From contig NZ_AQGU01000022.1 of assembly GCF_014905615.1 (NCBI RefSeq), positions 310,001 through 374,000 of the forward strand: a stretch of DNA of 64,000 nt, read 5' to 3'. This document shows, piece after piece, positions 37,500 through 45,447 of this stretch. A model generated the notes under the pieces. It did no database searches and had not been told where the DNA came from. It saw only the letters and a list, made by a program, of their open reading frames with translations. The number at the start of each line of letters is the position of its first letter. Positions within the stretch are counted from its first letter, which is position 1. A program made the position numbers and the translations under genes. The stretch comes from Pseudoalteromonas aliena SW19. GTDB taxonomy: Bacteria > Pseudomonadota > Gammaproteobacteria > Enterobacterales > Alteromonadaceae.

Positions 37500-38039
37500 T
37501 TACCAAACTATATCATCGGGTACTTCAAAATCTGCGTATGGATCGTCTTCGTCTTTTGGTTTGTTTTCTGGCTCTACATGAAAAACAATATACTTTTCGT
37601 CAACTTCAGCCACTTTGCGTGCTGGTTCGTCGTCTAAAACGTAAAATTGCCCTTCGAGTACACATATAGCTAAACGACCACCCGATAACGCTTTTTGCGT
37701 TTTTTCGTTTACGTCGATATTTTTTACTTTATTTTGATAAGTAAAATTAAATGTGCGCTCACCACGAATAGCATCTTGGTTATGATGCTCTAAAATTTGC
37801 TTAACCCGTGCTTCTTGCTCGCGCTGCTTTAAATCACCTTGACGTGCTTGATTGAGCTCTTCAGCCTTTTTTTGCTGCTCTAGCTTAGTTTGTTGAATAT
37901 GCTTTTGCAGATCACTTGGGTTACTTGTAGCCCCTTTCTTTTGCTTTTTTTGTTGCTTACGTTTTTCTGATTTAGCAACTTTAGCATTATGCGATGTTGT
38001 TAATCCTGCTTGAAGCAATTGGTCTTGTAATGAACCCAT
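37500..38039 (-). CDS. DUF2058 family protein (YaiL-like)
   Basis: This 179-residue protein starts MGSLQDQLLQAGL, the DUF2058 signature, then a very basic stretch (25-37), a long charged coiled region (about 38-90) and a small C-terminal domain ending in an acidic tail. The E. coli relative YaiL is of unknown function and is thought to be nucleic-acid or ribosome associated because of its charge. Single gene. Confidence 0.9.
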   Translation of the reverse strand: MGSLQDQLLQAGLTTSHNAKVAKSEKRKQQKKQKKGATSNPSDLQKHIQQTKLEQQKKAEELNQARQGDLKQREQEARVKQILEHHNQDAIRGERTFNFTYQNKVKNIDVNEKTQKALSGGRLAICVLEGQFYVLDDEPARKVAEVDEKYIVFHVEPENKPKDEDDPYADFEVPDDIVW

Positions 38040-38237
38040 GGCTTTGTTCCACTAAAAACTAATATTAAGGTTATTTTAATCACCAACGAGTGCAAATAAC
38101 AGCGCTATCGACATTAATCTAGCAAACTAGTTAAAACAAACCATGATGTAGCGCAAAATTAGTGGTTTTAATTATCAATTAAAGGCAATTTTTAATACAC
38201 TACTGTACAGTCAATAAGCAAATGTATAAGCCATATA

Positions 38238-39386
38238 ATGCGTTTACCTCATCTACTCGTTTGCTCGGTATTTATCTTTTTTGTGCTTTATGCACCACAA
38301 CCTCTACTCAGCCTTTTTGCGAACGAATTTAGTGTAGCCCCTGCAGTAGCCGGCAGCCTGATGACTGCAACTATGCTACCTTTAGCTATTGCACCGCTGG
38401 TTTATGGTGTACTTTTAGCAAAACATAACCCGCTGCTCATATTGCGTATTGCAATGGTTTTTTTAGGCCTAAGTTGTCTACTTTTCATTTATGTACCTAG
38501 CTTTGAGCTTTTATTGTTAGTTAGGTTTTTGCAAGGCTTAACACTTCCTGCGGCTTTAACTGCAATGACTAGCTATATAGGTATGAGCTATCGCGCTGAT
38601 GCACTTCAAAAAAATATGACCCTTTATATAGGTAGCAGTATTATTGGGGGTTACTTTGGCCGCGTACTTGCCGCTTTGTTTAGCGATTTATGGCATTGGC
38701 AGAGCTTTTATTATGTTATAGCCTTTATGCTTATTTTTTTAGCTTTAACAATTAAACACTCTCGCTTTACAAATCCATCAACAAAGTCACAGCTTTTACC
38801 ACTAGATTACATTAAACAACTAAAAGAAGGCGCTGTACTTAAAGTATATGGTGCCGTTTTTTGTATGTTTTTTTGCTTTGCCGCACTACTTAATTATTTA
38901 CCATTTATATTGCAAAATACGTTTTTAATCACAAATACTCGCGATATTGGCTTGGTTTACAGTGGTTACCTAGTTGGTGCCCTCGCCTCTATTGCTGCGC
39001 CTTGGTTACTTAAAAAAGCCCCTTCAGCTTGGCACCTTTTAGCCGCTGTATTTAGCTTTTATAGTGTGAGTATTATTTTATTAATGAGCCACCAGCTTAG
39101 CTTGTTTTTAATCGCATTCACTTTATTTTGTGGGGCAATGTTTGTAATTCACTCAACCGCAGCGCCGCTTGTTAATAAAATAAGCAAAGCGCCACCTAGT
39201 GTAACCAATGGCGGATATGTATCGTTTTATTACAGTGGTGGCGCATTGGGTTCGTTATTACCCGGTGTGGTGTACCAACATTATGGGCAAACAGCGTTTA
39301 TGCTTACTCTACTTACTGTTTGCTTATGTGGTTTATCGTTAATTGTGTGGGCTTATCTTGAGGGCAAAAATACAACGCGAGGCTGA
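38238..39386 (+). CDS. MFS transporter
   Basis: This 382-residue membrane protein has about 12 hydrophobic segments and an MFS-like fold, with the short loop after TM2 reading LLAKHNPLLILR and the GSSIIGGYFGRVLAALFSDLWHW stretch in TM5/6. It resembles the AraJ/YnfM-like arabinose/drug group. Substrate unknown. Its 3' end overlaps the convergent deacylase gene by 34 bases. Confidence 0.88.
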   Translation: MRLPHLLVCSVFIFFVLYAPQPLLSLFANEFSVAPAVAGSLMTATMLPLAIAPLVYGVLLAKHNPLLILRIAMVFLGLSCLLFIYVPSFELLLLVRFLQGLTLPAALTAMTSYIGMSYRADALQKNMTLYIGSSIIGGYFGRVLAALFSDLWHWQSFYYVIAFMLIFLALTIKHSRFTNPSTKSQLLPLDYIKQLKEGAVLKVYGAVFCMFFCFAALLNYLPFILQNTFLITNTRDIGLVYSGYLVGALASIAAPWLLKKAPSAWHLLAAVFSFYSVSIILLMSHQLSLFLIAFTLFCGAMFVIHSTAAPLVNKISKAPPSVTNGGYVSFYYSGGALGSLLPGVVYQHYGQTAFMLTLLTVCLCGLSLIVWAYLEGKNTTRG

Positions 39387-39853
39387 TGCTTTGTGTGATT
39401 AAAAAATATTTCTAAATCTGATTTATTAAGCAACCACGTTTGGGTGTTTTCAAACGGATGACAATGAAACAAATCTCCATGCCAAATATCTTGATCAACC
39501 CATAAGCTCACTTGATTTTGCTTATCATTTAAAAGTGCCAACATTGATACACACCCAGGTGCCACTTTTAAAAACCTTGCTAGTCGTTCACTTGATGCAA
39601 ATCCTAAACGCGAAAGGCCCTGTTGCTTTGAAAGTGTTTTTAAATCCAGCTGCTTGTTATGCGCTGTAATCACTAAAAAATGTTGCTTACCTTCGTTATC
39701 ACGTAAAAATAAATTTTTCAGTCGCGTACCTGGGCGCTTAACCATAAACTCATCAGCCGCTAAGCTTGTGTGTAACGGCGGGTGCTCGATTACATCATAG
39801 GCAATATGTAAGTGCGCTAGAATCGTCGCTAACATTGTTTTATCTGCTAACAT
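39353..39853 (-). CDS. YbaK/ProX-family aminoacyl-tRNA deacylase
   Basis: This protein (166 residues from the start used) belongs to the YbaK/PrdX family of editing domains that hydrolyse misacylated tRNA, for example Ala-tRNA(Pro). KNLFLRDNEGKQHFLVITAHNKQLDLKTL contains the conserved Lys-rich strand, and GLSRLGFASSERL, PGCVSMLALL are typical. The frame opens at 39883 inside the next gene; the ATG at 39853 just after that gene's stop is more likely. PrdX/ProX subtype is inferred from length. Confidence 0.85.
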   Translation of the reverse strand: MLADKTMLATILAHLHIAYDVIEHPPLHTSLAADEFMVKRPGTRLKNLFLRDNEGKQHFLVITAHNKQLDLKTLSKQQGLSRLGFASSERLARFLKVAPGCVSMLALLNDKQNQVSLWVDQDIWHGDLFHCHPFENTQTWLLNKSDLEIFFNHTKHQPRVVFLPSR

Positions 39854-39854
39854 A

Positions 39855-40250
39855 TTACAAACAACGCCCTCTGAGCAGTACACTTAAGTCTCGCCACAAT
39901 ACTTCGCTTACTTCGTGTTTATTATCACAATACTGCCGTATTTTTAGCTCTTGGTTTAATAACTTAACAGCTTGATCCTCTAACTCTAGCTTTAAAACAC
40001 TCGACTCTTCAAAATGTTCTTGCTCAATATATTTTTTAATTTCACTACGGCTTGGTCTATTATTCGGGCCACGATCGAGTTCAAAGTTATCGCGGTGTTT
40101 TGCTTTTACCGAAACCACATAAGCAAACAACTTATTCCCTTGATCATCCTGTTTTTCGTGAAACTGTTTATTATTTATTTCAAAAGATGGTTCATTGCTT
40201 GAAACACAGCCGGCGAGTAAAACCATGAACACTAGCGCACATTTTTTCAT
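39855..40250 (-). CDS. Small hypothetical lipoprotein
   Basis: I do not recognise this 131-residue protein. It has a short lipoprotein signal (LLAGC, Cys15). The mature part is highly charged and helical, with IEQEHFEESSVLKLELEDQAVKLL (about 75-98), and has two Cys (109 and the one before the C-terminal Leu). It abuts the start of the deacylase gene and may be the first gene of that operon. Confidence 0.72.
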   Translation of the reverse strand: MKKCALVFMVLLAGCVSSNEPSFEINNKQFHEKQDDQGNKLFAYVVSVKAKHRDNFELDRGPNNRPSRSEIKKYIEQEHFEESSVLKLELEDQAVKLLNQELKIRQYCDNKHEVSEVLWRDLSVLLRGRCL

Positions 40251-40329
40251 TATTTTTATCGTTTTAGTTTTAAATTAAGCCAAGTCTATCAAAAATTGAC
40301 GTAAACAGTGAAAATAGTAAAAAAAATAC

Positions 40330-40406
40330 TTGACCAAATTTATAAAAAAACTTAAAGTTCGTCCCGCTTGAAACTCAGCAGTCAAGCTTTTATGTAATAC
40401 ATAAAA
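40330..40406 (+). promoter_or_regulatory. Stringent-type promoter and leader hairpin of tRNA-Ala
   Basis: TTGACC (40330-40335) and TAAAGT (40353-40358) are 17 bases apart, followed by a GC-rich discriminator (GTCCCGC), as in stable-RNA promoters under stringent control. A 19-base palindrome TTTTATGTAATACATAAAA (40388-40406) lies in the leader just before the tRNA. Confidence 0.5.
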
Positions 40407-40415
40407 TAGGAATGT

Positions 40416-40491
40416 GGGGCTATAGCTCAGCTGGGAGAGCGCCTGCCTTGCACGCAGGAGGTCAGCAGTTCGATCCTGCTTAGCTCCACCA
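40416..40491 (+). tRNA. tRNA-Ala (anticodon TGC)
   Basis: The 76-base sequence folds as a cloverleaf: acceptor GGGGCTA with TAGCTCC, D arm GCTC/GAGC, anticodon stem CCTGC/GCAGG with loop CTTGCAC (anticodon TGC at 40449-40451), T arm AGCAG/CTGCT with TTCGATC, and an encoded CCA. It is a lone tRNA gene outside any rRNA operon. Confidence 0.97.
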
Positions 40492-40650
40492 CTTTCCTAC
40501 CCCTTCTATAATATTAAAACTACCTATATTTTATAACATAATCCATTAAACCTTATCCCACTCTCATTTATAATTCGCTTATTTTAACTTGAGTCTTTAC
40601 AAGTTCTTAGCTATACATAATGTCACATGCATTAAGACTTTAGGCTTGAA

Positions 40651-41913
40651 ATGGACACCCCTAAACGCTCAACACTAAAAAAACTTGCAACTCTAGGATT
40701 AGCAGCCGGTGTAATTACACATGCTCCTTATGTATTTGCTCGAAAAAAAATAACATTGAGAGTGCTTGGTACTCATGTAACTTTGCAAGAGGCTATTCGC
40801 AAACAAGCAATGAGTGACTTAGGTATTGATATACAGTTTTCTCCTGCTGGCAGTGCTGCAGTCTTGCAAAAAGCCTCTATGGATCCCAGCTCATTCGATT
40901 TATATGAGCAGTGGTCTAACAGTATTAATATACTGTGGAATGCAGGCTCGATTCAGCCTATAGAAAAAAAACGACTGACTCACTTTGATGAAATAAACCC
41001 ACTGACCAAAACTGGACGCCTAACGCCCAATGCCAATATTGGTGCGGGGGACGCGCCTTATAAATTATTAAATGTGCAAGCAGATGGTACATTAAGCCCA
41101 CAAGAAAGCGACCACATCAGCTTTTTACCCTATGTACATAATGTTGACTCTTTTGGCTATAACACACAATTTATTAAACCGGGCATTGCTTATGAAACAG
41201 AAAGTTGGAGCTGGCTACTAGACAGTACCAATAAAGGCAAAGTAGGCATTGTAAATGCGCCCGCTATTGGCTTATTCGATCTTGCATTGGCAGCTCAAAG
41301 CAAAGGGCTTATTACCTTTGACAATATAGGCGCGATGACTCGAGCTGAGCTAGATAAGCTATTTAGTATTTTACTTGATTTTAAACGCCAAGGTCATTTT
41401 AGTGGTTATTGGAACTCAGTTCCCGAGTCCGTCGAGTTTATGAAAAGTGAACGAGTACACATAGAAAGCATGTTTTCACCAGCTGTCTCAACGCTAAATG
41501 GGCAAGGTGTAAATGTACGTTTTGCAGCGCCAAAAGAAGGCTATAGAGGCTGGCATGGCGTTATGTGCTTATCATCACAAACACAAGATAGTGTAAAAGA
41601 TGCAGCTTACGATTATATGAATTGGTGGTTATCTGGTTGGCCCGGCGCTTTTATTGCTCGCCAAGGCTATTATATTAGTAATCCTCAACGTTCAAAACCT
41701 TTACTGTCGCCTCATGAGTGGGATTACTGGTACGACGGTAAAGCTGCAAAAGCTAATTTATTAGATACCAATGGAAAGATAGCAGTAAAAATGGGAGAAC
41801 AACGCAATGGCGGCAGTTACCTTAAACGGTTTAGCAATGTTGCGGTATGGAATACAGTGATGCCAACATACGACTATAGTTTACAAAAATGGTATGAGTT
41901 GATTAGTCGCTAA
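40651..41913 (+). CDS. PotD-like periplasmic solute-binding protein
   Basis: This 420-residue protein has an N-terminal signal with a basic stretch (KRSTLKK) and hydrophobic 12-24, cleavage near VFA; a Tat-like variant is possible. The mature part resembles polyamine/PotD-type binding proteins (family 1 extracellular solute-binding), for example LPYVHNVDSFGYNTQFIKPG and WSWLLDSTNKGKVGI. No permease or ATPase genes adjoin it. Instead its stop overlaps the hybrid kinase start by one base (TAATG). It probably senses a ligand for the kinase, like NspS or TorT-type partners, not transport. Confidence 0.85.
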   Translation: MDTPKRSTLKKLATLGLAAGVITHAPYVFARKKITLRVLGTHVTLQEAIRKQAMSDLGIDIQFSPAGSAAVLQKASMDPSSFDLYEQWSNSINILWNAGSIQPIEKKRLTHFDEINPLTKTGRLTPNANIGAGDAPYKLLNVQADGTLSPQESDHISFLPYVHNVDSFGYNTQFIKPGIAYETESWSWLLDSTNKGKVGIVNAPAIGLFDLALAAQSKGLITFDNIGAMTRAELDKLFSILLDFKRQGHFSGYWNSVPESVEFMKSERVHIESMFSPAVSTLNGQGVNVRFAAPKEGYRGWHGVMCLSSQTQDSVKDAAYDYMNWWLSGWPGAFIARQGYYISNPQRSKPLLSPHEWDYWYDGKAAKANLLDTNGKIAVKMGEQRNGGSYLKRFSNVAVWNTVMPTYDYSLQKWYELISR

Positions 41914-44900
41914 TGAAAATGCATTCAATAAAATCAAAAATAGTTTTAGCTGCATGCCTCCTTACTAGCTTATTACTTTTACAAAGCTACTTATTTAATT
42001 ACTCACAAAAATCGTTACTTAACACGCAAAAAATACAACACAGTGCCCTCATGCAAAGTGAAAACGTCACTGACTTAGAAAATGATGTAGTGTCGCTCCA
42101 AGGCCAAGCTATTGCCTATGTGAACCATGCTAATGAAAACACCATAGAAAAATTTAATTTTTATTTAAAAAAAGCCAATCTTAGTTTAAGTAAATTAAAC
42201 ATGAATGCCTCATCACACACCTCATCATATCAAGAAGAGCTAAAGCGCTTAAAAGAGTACCTCAATAATTATCAGGAAACATTTAGCCAAGTTGTTATTA
42301 ATAGAACAAAGCGTGAGCAGCTCTACATAACACAATTTAAACAACCTATTGCAGAGCTAAAAGCACACATTATTAGCTTAGACACTTCAACAAAAAATGA
42401 AAAAAAAGCATTCTATACAAATATTTTACTCACCATAAGTAATTTGGAACATGCAACAGTCAGTTATCTTTATAAGCCAAATTTTGATAACGCACAAAAT
42501 GTTAAGCAAAACCTTGAGCATTTGCACCTTAAATTATCAAGCATATCAAAAGAAAGTAACTCACTTATAAGTCATACCACTCAATTAAAACAAGCATATA
42601 ATCAGCTTGTATTACTCACACGTAGCTATACTTTTTCTATTAATGTTGTACTAACGGGTATTGAAAATGAACTGCTTTACTTAGCTAATCAAATTAAAGA
42701 TGCAGAAAAAAGCAAATTAGATGAAGCTGAAAAATCACTCAGTTCACACTTAATCACCAATGCCGAGCAAGCAAACTTATTGGCCGTGTTAATTACCGTT
42801 ATTCTCATTGTGGTGAGCTATTTTATTTTTAATAAAGTTATTAAGCCCATCACCCAGCTTACCGCTTTGCTAAATGATATGAATAACGAAAAACCGATCA
42901 TTCTAGATTATGAAAGCAATAACCAAAGTGAAATAGCCTCAGCCATAAAGGCGGCGAATGCGTTATATACCAAAAATAAACAAACGAAAGAGCTGCTCAT
43001 CGAAACTCAAGGCTTGAACATACAGATGGAAGCCATGAATAAAGAACTCACTATTGCCATAACACAAGCTGAAAAAGCCAATCAAATAAAAGGCGATTTT
43101 GTTGCAAACATGAGCCATGAACTGCGTACTCCGATGAATGGAGTTTTAGGCATGTTACAGCTACTTAAAGATAGTTCCCTCCCTACAAAGCAACAACATT
43201 ATGCCGACAAGGCCTTTTCTAGTGCGCACAATTTACTTCATATTTTGAATAATATTTTAGACTTTTCTAAACTTGACTCAGAAGAAGTAAAAATAGAAAG
43301 TATTCCATTCACACTCGACTCCATTGTTAATAACACCGCTAATTTATTTCAAGATACAGCGAACCAAAAAGGCTTAGCACTCGAATTTAATTTACATGCA
43401 GACCCTCATTTAGAACTAATTGGTGATCCTTTCTACTTAAACCAAATAATAAATAACTGTGTTGGGAATGCGATAAAGTTTACCGACCACGGGAAAATAC
43501 AACTTATTATAGAAACTATTTCTCAGCAAAAAAACATTATAAATCTACGATTTTGCATTAAGGATACTGGAGTCGGAATAAAGCAGGAGCAACTTGAAAA
43601 AGTGTTTAATTCTTTTTATCAGGGTGATGCTTCAACCACCCGTAAATACGGTGGTACAGGGCTTGGTTTAACAATAAGTCAGCAGTTTGCAAAAGTACTT
43701 GGCGGATATATACAAGTCAGAAGCGAGATGAATAAAGGCAGTGAGTTTTATTTTACTTTGCCATTTACATTACCACCTCAGCATAAATCAAAAAAACGCG
43801 CTTTATTAATTGCCCCTAAAAAAGAACAAGTAACCAAGCTGATAACATTGTTAAGCGATATAAATATAACCCCTGAAACAACTAAAGAGCCACTACGCGC
43901 ACTTGCTAAAATATCTCAACCTAACTCGCCCTTTGATATTGTTATTTTATCATTAACCCAGGATGAAGCAAAAAGCAGTATTATTTTACATAAACTAATT
44001 GAGAGCAGTCAGGCATTTGAACACGCTCTAAAAATAATTGTGATCATTACTGATACAGACCAGCCTACTCTACAAGAGATACATAAAGATGTGCATGTTA
44101 TAGCTAAACACTACAATGATTCTGATATTTTAAAGTTACTTGCTCCACAAAAAACGATAACAATCGCTAAAAATAAAACTTTCAATAAATTTAAAGGCTG
44201 CAAAGCATTAATAGTTGATGACAACCCATTAAACGTTGAAATTACAACCGCCATGCTGAAAAAGCTAGAGGTGGATAGTGTTGCTGCACTAAATGGACTA
44301 GAAGCGATTGAATGCATAAAAAAAGAGACATTCAACATTATTCTTATGGATATCCAAATGCCTGTGATGGACGGTATTTCAGCCACAAAAAAATTAAGAG
44401 AAAGCGGCGAAACACTACCAATAATAGCATTAACAGCGGCGGTATTACCTGAAGATGAAAAAGCAGCTATAACAGCTGGTATGAATGACTTTTTAGCAAA
44501 ACCACTTATTTTTGATACATTTTATGAGGTTATAAATAAACACCTATCAACAAATAAAGAGCAATCGCTTATCAATGTTTCGTTAGCGCTTAAAAATTTG
44601 GAGGGCAATGAACGTTTATTTAATAAACTGCTTATACAATTTTCTACTGATTACGAGGACTTTATAACAAAGTGCCAAGAATTTTTAGACGCTAATAACA
44701 ATATAGATCTGGTGCGTCATATTCATACAATAAAAGGCCTTGCAGGAACTTTAGGATTAGAAAACCTAGAACACAACGCTAAAAAAATTGAATCACAGAT
44801 TAAAAATAAAGACGTTATTTCATTTGCACAACTTGGAAAGCAGCTCGCCATTACTTTTCAAGCAATAGAACAGTACCTATTAACCCAACAAATCCATAGT

Positions 44901-45125
44901 GATAATAGTTTGGATACCAATGCGGCTCTAAATGATGTAATAGAAGAGATATATGAATTAGCTATTAATGCCAAGCCTATTCCTAATAGCTTACTGAGCA
45001 ATTTAGACAACTTACCATTTGAGCCACCTCACCCTATTCTTGGCCTTAAATCAGCTATTAATCACTTTAACTATCAATTAGTAATAGAGCTAATAACCAA
45101 GTTTAGAGAAAGGAATTTAAACTAG
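41913..45125 (+). CDS. Hybrid sensor histidine kinase with REC and Hpt
   Basis: This 1070-residue membrane kinase has TM1 (about 9-27), a long helical periplasmic domain (28-285), TM2 (about 290-310) and a short HAMP-like linker. Then come HisKA with His402 (MSHELRTPMNG), HATPase (NNCVGNAIKFTD, DTGVGI, GGTGLGL), a diverged receiver-like domain without the Asp (about 625-745), a true receiver with Asp813 (IILMDIQMPVMDG), and an Hpt domain with His938 (HTIKGLAGTLGL). It is a full phosphorelay. It is coupled to the binding-protein gene. Its stop codon lies in the left end of a MITE-like element. Confidence 0.92.
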   Translation: MKMHSIKSKIVLAACLLTSLLLLQSYLFNYSQKSLLNTQKIQHSALMQSENVTDLENDVVSLQGQAIAYVNHANENTIEKFNFYLKKANLSLSKLNMNASSHTSSYQEELKRLKEYLNNYQETFSQVVINRTKREQLYITQFKQPIAELKAHIISLDTSTKNEKKAFYTNILLTISNLEHATVSYLYKPNFDNAQNVKQNLEHLHLKLSSISKESNSLISHTTQLKQAYNQLVLLTRSYTFSINVVLTGIENELLYLANQIKDAEKSKLDEAEKSLSSHLITNAEQANLLAVLITVILIVVSYFIFNKVIKPITQLTALLNDMNNEKPIILDYESNNQSEIASAIKAANALYTKNKQTKELLIETQGLNIQMEAMNKELTIAITQAEKANQIKGDFVANMSHELRTPMNGVLGMLQLLKDSSLPTKQQHYADKAFSSAHNLLHILNNILDFSKLDSEEVKIESIPFTLDSIVNNTANLFQDTANQKGLALEFNLHADPHLELIGDPFYLNQIINNCVGNAIKFTDHGKIQLIIETISQQKNIINLRFCIKDTGVGIKQEQLEKVFNSFYQGDASTTRKYGGTGLGLTISQQFAKVLGGYIQVRSEMNKGSEFYFTLPFTLPPQHKSKKRALLIAPKKEQVTKLITLLSDINITPETTKEPLRALAKISQPNSPFDIVILSLTQDEAKSSIILHKLIESSQAFEHALKIIVIITDTDQPTLQEIHKDVHVIAKHYNDSDILKLLAPQKTITIAKNKTFNKFKGCKALIVDDNPLNVEITTAMLKKLEVDSVAALNGLEAIECIKKETFNIILMDIQMPVMDGISATKKLRESGETLPIIALTAAVLPEDEKAAITAGMNDFLAKPLIFDTFYEVINKHLSTNKEQSLINVSLALKNLEGNERLFNKLLIQFSTDYEDFITKCQEFLDANNNIDLVRHIHTIKGLAGTLGLENLEHNAKKIESQIKNKDVISFAQLGKQLAITFQAIEQYLLTQQIHSDNSLDTNAALNDVIEEIYELAINAKPIPNSLLSNLDNLPFEPPHPILGLKSAINHFNYQLVIELITKFRERNLN

Positions 45126-45391
45126 GGCGTGTTGATCTTTGTGGATTGAAATTTGTTCAATCTAGGGGCGATTTAATCGCGGCGCGAGGTTTGTAACCTA
45201 GTGGGCTAAGTAAAAACCGAGCAACAAAGAGTTAATCGTCCCTAGAAAGAACCCAAAGGGCAGCGCATGTTTGCCATTTATGCTGCGTTATCGCCTATTT
45301 ATGGGGAACAACCACACATCACAGGCTCTGCCTTGCCTAAATACCAAACAGTCTGCTGCAAAATCAATCACGAAAGGTCAACACGCCCTAG
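45122..45391. mobile_element. MITE-like element with CTAGGGCGTGTTGA ends
   Basis: The 270-bp element has terminal inverted repeats: CTAGGGCGTGTTGATCTTTG at the left and the reverse of CTAGGGCGTGTTGACCTTTC at the right. It encodes no transposase. Its first bases include the stop codon of the histidine kinase gene. It separates the kinase from the response regulator. The parent insertion sequence is not identified. Confidence 0.78.
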
Positions 45392-45447
45392 CCAATAACA
45401 AAGAACTAAGCTAAATTATATAGTAATTATCATCAAAAGGATTGAGT

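Noticed and set aside
45122..45391. Complete insertion sequence
   Set aside because: No transposase frame of any size inside; only the ends and a non-coding core.
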